Part shown: positions 17,605 to 26,395 of the stretch, piece by piece
Numbering within the stretch: position 1 is the stretch's first letter
Layout of the letters: every line of letters starts with the position of its first letter
From: Microbacterium ureisolvens
GTDB taxonomy: Bacteria > Actinomycetota > Actinomycetes > Actinomycetales > Microbacteriaceae
DNA: 64,000 nt
Assembly (NCBI RefSeq): GCF_015278315.1
Contig: NZ_JADIJE010000002.1
Location: 372,001-436,000 of the forward strand
Direction of reading: 5' to 3'
Translations under genes and position numbers: made by a program
The notes under the pieces: generated by a model
Database searches by the model: none
Told to the model about the DNA's origin: nothing
Seen by the model: the letters and a program-made list of their open reading frames with translations, nothing else

Positions 17605-17791
17605 CGAGGGCCTCCGTGTTCAGGTGTTCCCAGAGTCTTGCCGACGCGAGGAGGGTGCGAGGACGATCGCGCACTTGTGCGCGAAGTGTGGCGGACAAGG
17701 TTGGAACCTTGGCAGACCGCAGCGCGGCATCGCATCGCCCTCTCCCTGAGCGACCGGCATCCGCGCCGATGGACGCGGCACGACACTGGAG

Positions 17792-18229
17792 CTAGCCGGC
17801 GAGGATGCGATCCAGTTTCGCGAAGGTGCGTCGCCACCCGTCGGCATAGTCGTGATCGGAGATACCGCGGAGGTCCTGGTGCACGAAACGCATGCGTGTT
17901 CCGGTTTCATCCCTCGCGAAGACGACGTGCACTCGAGATGGAGTGTTGGTTTCACTGAGCCACGACCAAGTGAACTCCAGCTCAGCCGGCTCCTCGACGC
18001 GGAGGTACTCGCCGGTGCTGGTGTGAAGGTCACCACTGGAATCTTGGAATGAGATGACGAAACGGCCGCCTGGTCGCAGGTCGAGAGCTGCCGATGTCAC
18101 GACACCATCGGGGTCGGATCCCCACCAGGCACGCACGATCGTGGGGTCCGTCCAAGCGGCCCATACCTTCGTCTGCGCTGCATGGAAGTGGTGGTAGACC
18201 GTAACCGACGTTGGGGGCTCCTCAGCCAT
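17792..18229 (-). CDS. SRPBCC / AHSA1-type (ATPase activator-like) domain protein
   Basis: 145 residues from the ATG at 18229. Typical START-like AHSA1 pattern: VYHHFHAAQTKVWAAWTDP at the start, DLRPGGRFVISFQD in the middle, and the C-terminal helix DGWRRTFAKLDRIL. Such proteins bind hydrophobic ligands or act as co-chaperone-like modules; no ligand can be named. The start is decided by a TAGCAT box seven bases upstream; a longer frame to 18466 has no support. Confidence 0.87.
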   Translation of the reverse strand: MAEEPPTSVTVYHHFHAAQTKVWAAWTDPTIVRAWWGSDPDGVVTSAALDLRPGGRFVISFQDSSGDLHTSTGEYLRVEEPAELEFTWSWLSETNTPSRVHVVFARDETGTRMRFVHQDLRGISDHDYADGWRRTFAKLDRILAG

Positions 18230-18236
18230 GCGACGA

Positions 18237-18242
18237 ATGCTA
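18237..18242 (-). promoter_or_regulatory. Leaderless -10 box of the AHSA1-type gene
   Basis: TAGCAT on the minus strand, seven bases before the ATG at 18229. Confidence 0.5.
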
Positions 18243-18380
18243 TCGCCGCGGATCGCACACGGCATGCCGACCGTGTGCATGACGGAGCTCCGGCTCCCGC
18301 GATGCGTGCAGCGCGGAATATCGCGTCCTGGTCCGACGGTTGAGCTTGCTACGTGATTCTCGACAGCGATTGGGCGAAGA

Positions 18381-18746
18381 ATGACCAGCGTCTCAGAACT
18401 CCTCTCAGCCAACCTGCACGGGGTCTTCGGTAACCGAGATGCCGACGCCCGGCGCAGCACGATCAACGTCGTCTACGCCGAAGATGTTGAGTTCACCGAT
18501 CCCGAGGGAACCGTTCACGGTCGTGCGGCCGTCGAGGAGAAGGCAGCAACGCTTCTTGCCGGCGTACCTGACAGCTTCGTGTTCGCAGAAGATGGCGAGC
18601 GCTACGTCGGCTCGGACATCGGCGCCCTCGCATGGGCGTTCGGCCCTCAGGGCGCGCCCGTCGCCCGAGGAATCGACGTCATCACCGTAGCGAACGGCTA
18701 CATCACGAGTGTGCGAACTTTCTTCATCGACGCCGCAAGCCGCTGA
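18381..18746 (+). CDS. Nuclear transport factor 2-like (SnoaL-type) protein
   Basis: 121 residues with the NTF2 cone-fold pattern: an N-terminal helix, YAEDVEFTDPEGTVHGRAAV, then alternating strands ending ANGYITSVRTFF. Members may be small enzymes or binding proteins; no catalytic role can be assigned. A weak GAAGA precedes the ATG. A second NTF2-like protein lies at 20312. Confidence 0.8.
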   Translation: MTSVSELLSANLHGVFGNRDADARRSTINVVYAEDVEFTDPEGTVHGRAAVEEKAATLLAGVPDSFVFAEDGERYVGSDIGALAWAFGPQGAPVARGIDVITVANGYITSVRTFFIDAASR

Positions 18747-18986
18747 CCCCGATCCGGCTCGTCTCGCCAAGCGCGCACCGCCACGTACTGCACCGTGGGC
18801 GCCGAGACCGCTTCGCGGATGATCAACGACGCGGGAGCACGCCCGCGGGCAGCCCGCCGGTTATCGATAGGCCGAGTCGATTCTCCACAGGCACGGCGGA
18901 TGACCGGCGAGCGCACGGCTCGTTCGGTCTCACGGCCCGGGGCGGAGTCTCGGTTGAAGGTGGGACGCGTGTGGCACAGTGACTGG

Positions 18987-19940
18987 GTGACCGAACCGGA
19001 TCTTGCTGCGCTGACCGAGGCCGTCCGCACGGCCGCAGAGGCCCGTGCGTCCCTCCAGCGACTCGGTGTCCAGCTTGACACTGCCGAGGCGCTCGTGGAG
19101 ACGCGCCGTGGTGAGTTGGCCAGCATGCAGCGGGGATTGCAGGTGGAGCTGTCCGACGTCCGCCGGTTGGAGAAGCTCTCGCCGACGAAGATATGGGCGA
19201 CGCTGCGCGGAGACAGGGCCGATCGGCTGGCCGTCGAGCGCGCCGAAGCGGATGCCGCCAGGCTCGCCGTGGCCGGCGCACAGGCACGGTTGGACAGCGC
19301 CATCGCCGGCGCGGGCCGAGTCCGCCGTGGACGCGATGCCTTGGGCGGCGCGGATGACGCGTACCGCGAAGCGCTTGCCGGCTATGAGGTCGCGCTGTGC
19401 GCGGCCGGCGGCGGCGACGCGGTGGAACTGGCGGAGATTGCCGCCCAGTTAGGCGTGGCGGCGGCGCGTCAGCTCGAGATCGCTGAGGCCGTCGATGCGC
19501 TGCGCGCCACGAAAACTGCCCTCGACGACGCGCTGATGAAGCTGGACAGCGCTGGCGGGTGGTCGGCGTACGACACGTTCTTCGGCGGCGGCTTCGTCGC
19601 AGACATGGTGAAGCACTCCAACATCGGCGACGCCACCGACGCATTCATCGAGGTCAACCGCGCGCTCGAGCGACTTTCCACCGAGCTCGCCGACCTCGGA
19701 GCTCCGACTGTCGCAGGCGTCGAGATCTCCGACACGCTGGCCGTCTTCGAAGTCCTGTTCGACAACGTCTTCAGCGACTGGATGGTGATGGACCGCATCT
19801 CCGAAGCCCGAGTCAATGCCGAGGACCTTGACGTTCGCCTCACTCAACTCGCCGAGCACCTCGGCACCCTCGCCGTCGAGACCGCAACGCGCACCGACAC
19901 ACTGCTGCGGCGGCGCGAGGCGATCCTCACCGCCGCCTGA
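18987..19940 (+). CDS. Coiled-coil protein of unknown function
   Basis: 317 residues from the GTG at 18987. Long Ala/Glu/Arg-rich heptad-like helices (about 1-120 and 150-185) flank a central region containing WSAYDTFFGGGFVADMVKHS, and another coiled coil ends the protein. No membrane segment or enzyme motif. The frame stays open upstream to 18795, but that part is Arg-rich and non-globular, so the GTG is preferred; no good ribosome-binding site or -10 box settles it. The DTFFGGG segment followed by a coiled coil is distinctive, but I do not know the family. Confidence 0.7.
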   Translation: MTEPDLAALTEAVRTAAEARASLQRLGVQLDTAEALVETRRGELASMQRGLQVELSDVRRLEKLSPTKIWATLRGDRADRLAVERAEADAARLAVAGAQARLDSAIAGAGRVRRGRDALGGADDAYREALAGYEVALCAAGGGDAVELAEIAAQLGVAAARQLEIAEAVDALRATKTALDDALMKLDSAGGWSAYDTFFGGGFVADMVKHSNIGDATDAFIEVNRALERLSTELADLGAPTVAGVEISDTLAVFEVLFDNVFSDWMVMDRISEARVNAEDLDVRLTQLAEHLGTLAVETATRTDTLLRRREAILTAA

Positions 19941-20020
19941 ATAGAGCCGCGCCCGCGGGTTCATTGCCGCGCGAGGTCGATATCCTCCACACGACGGATG
20001 TGCCCCGCTGTGCCACTCAA

Positions 20021-20026
20021 TACCGT
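20021..20026 (+). promoter_or_regulatory. Leaderless -10 box of a small membrane protein gene
   Basis: TACCGT, then TTTCGC, then the ATG at 20033. Confidence 0.5.
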
Positions 20027-20032
20027 TTTCGC

Positions 20033-20224
20033 ATGAGCGATTCATCGAACAGTCGCCGAACATACCTCGGCGTCGGAATCTCGTTCTTCGCCGTCGCGAT
20101 TGCAATGTGGCTCACCATGGATAACTGGGCGATTGCCCTCCCGTTCGCCACCCTGGCAGTCACATTTCTCATCCTCGGTGCCCGGCAAGGCCCACCCGAG
20201 TCGGACGAGAACGACGCGGGGTGA
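20033..20224 (+). CDS. Small membrane protein, two predicted segments
   Basis: 63 residues: a short polar N terminus (MSDSSNSRR), two hydrophobic helices (YLGVGISFFAVAIAMWLTM and ALPFATLAVTFLILGA) and an acidic tail. Function unknown. The start at 20033, rather than the upstream in-frame ATG at 19964, is chosen because of the TACCGT leaderless box. Confidence 0.68.
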   Translation: MSDSSNSRRTYLGVGISFFAVAIAMWLTMDNWAIALPFATLAVTFLILGARQGPPESDENDAG

Positions 20225-20299
20225 CCGCAGCGCCCCCTTTGACGGCACCCGCCTGAGGTGCGTGGCTGTCAAGCTGTGGCATGGTGAATCGGCCTTGCG

Positions 20300-20305
20300 T
20301 AGCGT
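20300..20305 (+). promoter_or_regulatory. Leaderless -10 box of an NTF2-like gene
   Basis: TAGCGT, then GACGGA, then the ATG at 20312. Confidence 0.5.
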
Positions 20306-20311
20306 GACGGA

Positions 20312-20677
20312 ATGGACATCGACGAGTTGCTCGGCCTGGAACGTCGCGGATGGCAATCTCTGTGTGATGGAGACGGCGCCGATTTCTACGGTGAGATCAT
20401 GTCCTCCGATGGCGTCATGGTGCTCGCCAACGGCGTCGTTATGGACCGCGCGACGGTGACGCAGTCACTCGCCGACGCGCCGCCCTGGGATTCATTCCGC
20501 ATAGAGGAACCTCAGATCGTGCCTGCAGGGGATGACAGCGCCGTGCTCGTCTACCGCGGCGTCGCGATCCGGCGCGGCGACTCGCAACCCTTCGAAGCAT
20601 TGATGACCAGCGTCTACGTCAAAACCGACGAACGCATCCACTTGGTCTCGTATCAGCAGACTCCCGTAGTTCGCTGA
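20312..20677 (+). CDS. DUF4440 / NTF2-like protein
   Basis: 121 residues with the DUF4440 pattern: LERRGWQSLCDGDGADFYGE in the first helix, a central MVLANGVVMDR strand pair, and a C-terminal HLVSYQQTPV strand. Family members are small cone-fold proteins, often of unknown ligand. Single gene with its own leaderless promoter. Confidence 0.83.
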   Translation: MDIDELLGLERRGWQSLCDGDGADFYGEIMSSDGVMVLANGVVMDRATVTQSLADAPPWDSFRIEEPQIVPAGDDSAVLVYRGVAIRRGDSQPFEALMTSVYVKTDERIHLVSYQQTPVVR

Positions 20678-20799
20678 GCGACCCACGACGTGCGGAGACG
20701 CGGGGCGAGTGTCGCGGTGATGAACGTTGGGCGTGGCTGGCCTGCTGCTCGTTGCGTATGCGCTTCACTTGGCCGATAACTCGTCAAGGAGAACGTCAT

Positions 20800-21603
20800 A
20801 TGACTTCGAGCGCAGCTGAGCGTCTGCGGGTACAGCCGCGTGTATGGATCGGCGTGGTGATCTATTTCGGGTACGTCGCGGTCGTGTTCGCGGTGCAGCA
20901 GCTGACGGGGGTGCCGTACACCGACCTCGGCGACAGCGGCGCGAACTTGTTCCTCGGGGCTGGGCTCTCGCTGATCGTCGGTGCGATCTTGCTCGCGATC
21001 ACGACGACGCTGCTGGGGTGGTGGCGGCCGGCGCTGTTCGATCGGCACCGGTCCGCGCACTCGTGGCCGATCATCGCCCCCGCGATCATGGTCCTGGCGC
21101 TGCTGGTCAACCTCGTCTCCACGGACTGGAGCTCGTACGACGGCGCGTTCTTCGCGGCATCCGTCGTCCTGCTTCTCGTCGGCTTCACGGAGGAGCTGAC
21201 GACCCGAGGGCTGCTGCTGGTGGGCCTGCGCAGTCGGCTCTCGGAGGTGTGGGTGTGGTTCCTCACCTCGGCACTGTTCGGCCTGATGCACCTCATCAAC
21301 GCACTCGGCGGCCAGCCGCTGGCCCCGACGCTTCAGCAGGTCGCTCTCGCATTCGGCGGCGGGACGATCTTCTACATCCTGCGCCGTGTCACCGGCAGTC
21401 TGATCTGGGCGATGGTGCTGCACGGCTTCTGGGACTTCTCGACCTTCGCCGTCGGGCACGGCACTCCGGGTCCTCTCGCTGCGACCGGAGGGATCATCGA
21501 GATCGTCGGTGTCGTCATCGCGCTCGCGAGCGTCGCCTTCGTCATCCGCGGCGCGGATGAGAGACTCTCCACGCCCGCTACCGGCGTCGCAGCGACGCCG
21601 TGA
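20800..21603 (+). CDS. CPBP family intramembrane glutamic endopeptidase
   Basis: 267 residues with about seven hydrophobic segments. All three CPBP (Abi/Rce1-like) motifs are intact: EELTTR (EExxxR), FGLMH (FxxxH) and HGFWD (HxxxD). Family members cleave within membranes or act in bacteriocin self-immunity. AAGGAG precedes the ATG at 20800 and fixes the start. Overlaps the next gene by GTGA, so two CPBP proteins are co-translated. Confidence 0.9.
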   Translation: MTSSAAERLRVQPRVWIGVVIYFGYVAVVFAVQQLTGVPYTDLGDSGANLFLGAGLSLIVGAILLAITTTLLGWWRPALFDRHRSAHSWPIIAPAIMVLALLVNLVSTDWSSYDGAFFAASVVLLLVGFTEELTTRGLLLVGLRSRLSEVWVWFLTSALFGLMHLINALGGQPLAPTLQQVALAFGGGTIFYILRRVTGSLIWAMVLHGFWDFSTFAVGHGTPGPLAATGGIIEIVGVVIALASVAFVIRGADERLSTPATGVAATP

Positions 21604-22439
21604 CCCACGCGGGCACTGTCGCGGCGACCGTGGACGACCGTGTTCCCCGCGTCGTGTGGGTGGGTCTGGTCGCGTTCGCGTTCTACGTCATCGTCGCTGC
21701 CGGCGGTGGCCTGCTGATCGACGCGCTGGGCGCGGGCGAGGCCGATCCGGTGACCGAGCTCGCGCTCACGCACCTCATCCCGCTTCCGATCGCCATCGCC
21801 GCCGGGCTCGTGTTCGCCCGGCTGTCGGGCTGGTGGCACGACATCTGGACCGACGCGCCCCTCCGGCGATCCACGCCGCGTCGCTGGTGGATGTGGCTCA
21901 TACCCGTCCTCCTCGTCGTGCAGATCGTGGCCCTGTTCGCCGAAGCACCGTGGGCGCAACTGTCCGTGAGCTACATCCTCATCGGGCTTGTCTGTTACCT
22001 GCTCGTCGGGCTGGGCGAGGAGCTGTTCACCCGCGGCATCCTGCTGGAATCAGTCCGCGCCCACCACGGCGAAACCGTCACGCTGCTGGCGACAGCACTC
22101 GCGTTCGGCGCCGCGAACAGCGTCGGAAGCGGCATCAGCGGAGTGCCGGTCGGCACCATCGCCTTCCAGATCGCCGTCACCGCCATGGACGGTGTGCTCT
22201 TCTACGCCGCGCTCCGCGTCACCGGCACCCTCTGGGCGCCCATCCTGCTGCACGGGCTCGGTGACTACGGCCGCTGGCTCATCGCCGGAGACGGCGCCGA
22301 CCACACCAGTGGCGCGGATGCCATCACCCAGACAGGGTTGACGCTCCTATCCGCTGCCGTCCTGATCAGCGTCATCCTCGAAGACCGACGCAACCGCAGA
22401 CGCCGAGAGATCACCACATCCCCGACCGGGAACGGCTGA
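21600..22439 (+). CDS. CPBP family intramembrane protein, tandem paralog with altered motif 2
   Basis: 279 residues, multi-pass. Motif 1 (EELFTR) and motif 3 (HGLGD) are present, but the motif 2 position reads FGAANSV, with Asn where the family usually has His. It may be less active, catalytically different or a partner of the first copy. The GTG overlaps the stop of the first CPBP gene. The low similarity outside the motifs suggests an old duplication. Confidence 0.88.
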   Translation: MTHAGTVAATVDDRVPRVVWVGLVAFAFYVIVAAGGGLLIDALGAGEADPVTELALTHLIPLPIAIAAGLVFARLSGWWHDIWTDAPLRRSTPRRWWMWLIPVLLVVQIVALFAEAPWAQLSVSYILIGLVCYLLVGLGEELFTRGILLESVRAHHGETVTLLATALAFGAANSVGSGISGVPVGTIAFQIAVTAMDGVLFYAALRVTGTLWAPILLHGLGDYGRWLIAGDGADHTSGADAITQTGLTLLSAAVLISVILEDRRNRRRREITTSPTGNG

Positions 22440-22547
22440 CAGCCGGACGACCACCTCACTCGACAGCCGCCCCGAATGAGGATCCCGATTCGAGCGGATC
22501 TGCAGCGATCGCTTGGGTGGGTGTTCCGCTTGAATCATCATGGGGAC

Positions 22548-23372
22548 ATGCCGATGAGTGTTCAGCTGAGCGATTCGGCTTCGCTCGCGTACGAGGTTGT
22601 CGGCGACGGCATCCCACTGCTGGCGCTTCATGGCGCGTACTCCGCGCGGGGCGAGGTCCGTGGCTTTCTCGAACCGATGATCGGGGCGCGGCCGGTGCGT
22701 CGGGTCTACATCGACCTGCCTGGGCACGGCGATTCCCGCCCGTCGTCGGGAGTTCGGCAACCTGATGACGTGCTCGACCTCGTCGACCGCCTCCTGGAGG
22801 AGGAGGCACGGGCGGGGAGATTTCTCGTGCTCGGGCACTCGTTCGGTGGACACTTCGCTCGCGCGATCGCGGCCCGCCATCCCGACCGCGTCGCGGGGAT
22901 CGCCCTGGTCTGCCCGGCTCTTCCCGGGGAGCAGCGCACCCCTGCACTCGCCGTGGTGAGAGACGATCACGTGTCCGAGGCACGGGCCCTGGATCAGCGA
23001 GCCGAGTACGAAGGGTACTTCGTCGTTCGAACCGCTGAGACCCTGGAGCGATTCCGTCGCGTCGTGGTCCCGGTCATCGGCGAGGTCGACGAGCAGACCC
23101 TGGAGAGGGCGATCACCGCGGGTCCGCATGCCGCGGATCCGGACACTGCAACCGTGACTGCTCCGGTCCTAGTGATCTCGGGCCGGCACCATCACTGGGT
23201 CGGCTGGCAACGGCAACAGAGCCTCGGCGATCACTACCCGCGTGCCACCGTCGTGACCGTGGGCGATGCCGGTCATGCACTGCCCCACGAGCGCCCCGGC
23301 CTCCTGGCGGCGCTCCTCGCCGACTGGCTCGACGAGGTCGGCGTCCCCTCTGCATCCCGCGTCCAGCAGTAG
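22548..23372 (+). CDS. Alpha/beta hydrolase
   Basis: 274 residues. Alpha/beta-hydrolase fold with LLALHGAYSARGE (oxyanion strand), the nucleophile elbow GHSFGG (catalytic Ser), and the catalytic His in GDAGHAL; the acid is probably Asp or His-adjacent in the SGRHHHW region. Substrate unknown; esterase or lactonase activity is possible. The ATG at 22548 (MPMSVQLSD) agrees with the family N terminus; upstream in-frame starts lack support. Confidence 0.87.
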   Translation: MPMSVQLSDSASLAYEVVGDGIPLLALHGAYSARGEVRGFLEPMIGARPVRRVYIDLPGHGDSRPSSGVRQPDDVLDLVDRLLEEEARAGRFLVLGHSFGGHFARAIAARHPDRVAGIALVCPALPGEQRTPALAVVRDDHVSEARALDQRAEYEGYFVVRTAETLERFRRVVVPVIGEVDEQTLERAITAGPHAADPDTATVTAPVLVISGRHHHWVGWQRQQSLGDHYPRATVVTVGDAGHALPHERPGLLAALLADWLDEVGVPSASRVQQ

Positions 23373-23722
23373 ACGCCGTTGCGTCTCGCGAACGCGCCAG
23401 ATCCACATCCGGCGCGCTCGGTCGGGACCCTCGACTGGATCGTGGAGTCCACTCGCCGGAGGGCGCTGAGTGCTCGACGGAATGCGTCCCTCGAGGTCGT
23501 CAATCGCCCGCGCGGTATGTCGCGAAGCTCGCCGTCGATCTGCCCGGGATCCTCGTCTCGATCCGGGAGACGGCTGTGACCGCTCAGCTCCCGGGCCAGC
23601 GTGCGCGCAACCAACGCGTTCGGCTACTACGGTCAAGAGGGTCGTACCGCTGTACGGCGAGCTTCAGTACCGAGGCGTCGTTCAGATCCTCACGTGGACG
23701 CGAGGACTCTAAGGAGAGCTTG
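23373..23722. other. 350-bp gap without a supported gene
   Basis: Open frames exist on both strands but none has a family resemblance, a ribosome-binding site or a leaderless box. No RNA gene or clear inverted repeat was found. The promoter of the downstream broken gene should lie here. Confidence 0.4.
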
Positions 23723-24160
23723 TTGACCGATCAAGACGACACCGACACAGAGGAGGCGCCGCGGCCCCTCGACGCCGAGGACCGGCGTCTCGTCGGGTGG
23801 ACGATCGCCTTGATCATCGTCGGCGGGTACGCCATCTGGCAGCTCCTCGGTGTCTGGACCGCCAAGGATGCAGTGCCGCCGGCATGGCTGATCTCACCGC
23901 CGGCGGGCGCGACGATGGTGGGCGAACCTCGGATCGACTACCAGCCCTACAGAGTCACGCTTTACGTGACGGTGCGTCCGGCGGAGGGTGAGAGAGCTCA
24001 TCAGCTCGTGGAGCGGATGGGGTTGTCTGAGCAGCCGACGCAGATCGGTCCCACACCCCTCGACTGACGGCCCGTGTGGGTCTACAGCAGACCCGTGGAG
24101 GACGGCGTCGAGCTGCGGCTGGTATACCCGCGAGACGCGCAGGACATCATCCCACCGTGA
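23723..24160 (+). pseudogene. Single-pass membrane protein gene interrupted by an in-frame TGA
   Basis: From the TTG at 23723 (AAGGAG six bases upstream) an acidic N terminus leads into one membrane segment (VGWTIALIIVGGYAIWQLLG) and an outer domain. The frame stops at a TGA (24065-24067), but the same frame continues with 30 protein-like codons (RPVWVYSRPVEDGVELRLVY and on) to a TGA at 24158. A TGG-to-TGA change would explain it. The first part alone would be 114 residues. No family recognised. Confidence 0.6.
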
Positions 24161-24239
24161 CGACCCGCTGAAAGGTAGGACTGCCGCCCACGCGCGGACC
24201 CGCTTCGGCATCTGCGCGAGTTCGCCAAGAGGGGCCTGA

Positions 24240-26276
24240 ATGTCCGAGGGGCTGGCTACGGTCACCCCCGTGGCAGAAGATGATGCGGTTGGCGGGCTGG
24301 ATCCGGCACAGCTTGCGGCCGTCGAGCATGGGGACGGGCCGCTGGTGGTCGCGGCGGGGGCGGGTACGGGGAAGACGCGGGTGCTCACCGCGCGAGTGGC
24401 GCGGCTGCTGGAGGCGGGGGTTGCACCGGAGCGGATCCTGCTGCTGACGTTCACCCGCCGCGCGGCGTCCGCGATGCTTTCTCGTGCTGCGGTGATGTGC
24501 GGGGACGCGCAGGCTGCGCAGCGTATCGCCGGTGGCACGTTCCATGCCGTCGCGCACCGCATCGTCGCCGAACACGCTCAGCATCTGGGCTTGGAGGCGG
24601 TGACGGTCATCGATCCTGACGATGTCATCGATCTGCTCGACCTGCTGCGCGCGGAGCACGGGCTCGACGGCACCGACGTGCGGCTGCCCACGACGCGCGC
24701 CATCGCCGACATCGCCTCCCGTGCGATCAACACTGCGACACCGGCCCGTGCCGTGATCGAGGAGCAGTTTCCCTGGGCGCTCGAGCAGGCCGATCAGATC
24801 GCCGCCCTGCTGCGTCATTACCGTGACCGCAAGCGTGAGCGCCGCCTGCTTGACCTGGATGATCTGCTCATCGCGTTGCGGGCGCTGGTCGCTGATCCCG
24901 ATGTCGGTGCGCGGCTGCGGGCGCGCTGGGACTGGGTGCTGGTCGATGAGTACCAGGACGTCAATCAGCTGCAGGTCGACATCGTGCGCGGGCTCAGTCC
25001 GGACGGTCGCGGGCTCACTGTCGTCGGCGACGACGCACAGGCGATCTACGCGTTCCGAGGGGCGAGCGCTGGCCACCTGCTCGAACTCGTGGAGGCCTAC
25101 CCCGATGCCACGCTCGTGCGCCTGGAACGCAACTTCCGTTCCACCCAAACGGTCCTGGATCTCGCGAACCAGGTGCGCCCAGGAGCGCTGAGACTGCGGT
25201 TGGTCGCCGACCGTTCGCAGCCGGGCGCCCGGCCGACGCTCGTGACCTGCCGCAACGCCGACGACGAGGCCCGCACGATCGCGGACCGCATCCTCGCCGC
25301 GCACGTGGACGGCACGCCGCTGCGTTCGCAGGCCGTGCTGATGCGCACCGGCTCTCACAGTGCGCAACTGGAGGTCGAGCTGAAGGTGCGGGGTATCCCG
25401 TTCCACAAGTTCGGCGGGATCGGCTACCTGGAGACCTCGCACGTGCGCGACCTCCTGGCCAGCTTCCGGGTGGTGCTCAACCCGGCAGACGAGGTGTCCT
25501 GGTACCGCCTGCTCACCCGACACCGCGCGATCGGCAAAGCGAGTGCCCGCGGGTTGGCCGGAATCCTCGCGGACGGGAGCGCGGATGCCGCGGCCGACGC
25601 GGTTGCGGCGGCACCGGCGAAGGCGCGCACCGGGCTCGCGTCGACGCTGTCGCTGCTGAGCGCCGTCGACGCCACGACCGCCGTGCCGGAGCTGGTCGAG
25701 GCCTGCCGGGGGGTGGTGGATCCGCTGTTGCGCGCGCACTATCCGGATTGGCATCGTCGCGTCACCGAAGTCGACGGCATCGCGCAGGCCGCCGCTCAGC
25801 AATCCGATCTGCGCACGTTCGTCAGCGAGCAGGCGATCGACCCGGTGAATGTCGCCGGTGACTGGGCGAAGCAGCCACACCTCGATGAAGACTGGCTGAC
25901 CCTGTCCACCATCCATTCCGCGAAAGGCCTGGAGTGGGACGCGGTACACCTGCTGCGCGCGAACGACGGCGCGATGCCCTCGGACATGGCGCTCACCTCG
26001 ACCGCCGGTCTCGCCGAGGAGGAGCGCCTCTTCTACGTCGCCATCACGCGGGCACGCGACACCCTCGATGTGTACGTGCCCTCGCAGCTGCCCACGCATC
26101 CCACCGCATTCCTGGCCAAACACGTCGCCGCCAAACCCAGCAGATTCCTCCATGAGTCCGCTCGCGCACTCATGAACTCGGTCAGCACTGACGCCGTCAC
26201 GCCCGAGCGCGCGATCAAGCCGGCCGTCGCTGCGCCGCGGGTACGCATCGACGCGTTCGACGAGCTATTCACCTGA
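24240..26276 (+). CDS. UvrD/Rep-type superfamily 1 DNA helicase
   Basis: 678 residues. Helicase motifs in order: Walker A AGAGTGKT (near residue 40), motif Ia LLTFTRRAASAML, motif II VLVDEYQDVN, motif III VGDDAQAIYAFRGA, motif IV ERNFRSTQ, motif V TIHSAKGLEWDAVH and motif VI FYVAITRARDTL. ATP-dependent 3'-5' unwinding in repair or recombination is expected. There is no C-terminal nuclease domain, so it is not an AdnA/AdnB or RecB subunit. It stands alone, so it may be an accessory helicase beside a housekeeping UvrD elsewhere. Confidence 0.92.
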   Translation: MSEGLATVTPVAEDDAVGGLDPAQLAAVEHGDGPLVVAAGAGTGKTRVLTARVARLLEAGVAPERILLLTFTRRAASAMLSRAAVMCGDAQAAQRIAGGTFHAVAHRIVAEHAQHLGLEAVTVIDPDDVIDLLDLLRAEHGLDGTDVRLPTTRAIADIASRAINTATPARAVIEEQFPWALEQADQIAALLRHYRDRKRERRLLDLDDLLIALRALVADPDVGARLRARWDWVLVDEYQDVNQLQVDIVRGLSPDGRGLTVVGDDAQAIYAFRGASAGHLLELVEAYPDATLVRLERNFRSTQTVLDLANQVRPGALRLRLVADRSQPGARPTLVTCRNADDEARTIADRILAAHVDGTPLRSQAVLMRTGSHSAQLEVELKVRGIPFHKFGGIGYLETSHVRDLLASFRVVLNPADEVSWYRLLTRHRAIGKASARGLAGILADGSADAAADAVAAAPAKARTGLASTLSLLSAVDATTAVPELVEACRGVVDPLLRAHYPDWHRRVTEVDGIAQAAAQQSDLRTFVSEQAIDPVNVAGDWAKQPHLDEDWLTLSTIHSAKGLEWDAVHLLRANDGAMPSDMALTSTAGLAEEERLFYVAITRARDTLDVYVPSQLPTHPTAFLAKHVAAKPSRFLHESARALMNSVSTDAVTPERAIKPAVAAPRVRIDAFDELFT

Positions 26277-26383
26277 TGCGCGTGGGCTGGTCCCGCCGCG
26301 CGTCTGTCCACACTTCAACGACCGGCGTTCAGGTGCTTCCCGGGAGTGGCCCTGCGATCCACGTCCATCCCGCCCCGTGCCAC

Positions 26384-26389
26384 TAGTCT
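26384..26389 (+). promoter_or_regulatory. Leaderless -10 box of the PAP2 gene
   Basis: TAGTCT, then GCGGGC, then the ATG at 26396. Confidence 0.55.
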
Positions 26390-26395
26390 GCGGGC

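Noticed and set aside
18795..18986. Upstream extension of the coiled-coil gene (in-frame ATG at 18795)
   Set aside because: The added residues are basic and low-complexity, without a ribosome-binding site or -10 box; the GTG at 18987 fits better.
24065..24067. TGA as selenocysteine codon
   Set aside because: No SECIS-like hairpin directly downstream, no selenoprotein family resemblance, and the restored residue would more naturally be Trp.
12540..24160. Prophage or conjugative element
   Set aside because: No integrase, terminase, capsid, relaxase or transposase gene was found, and no repeated tRNA end by eye.
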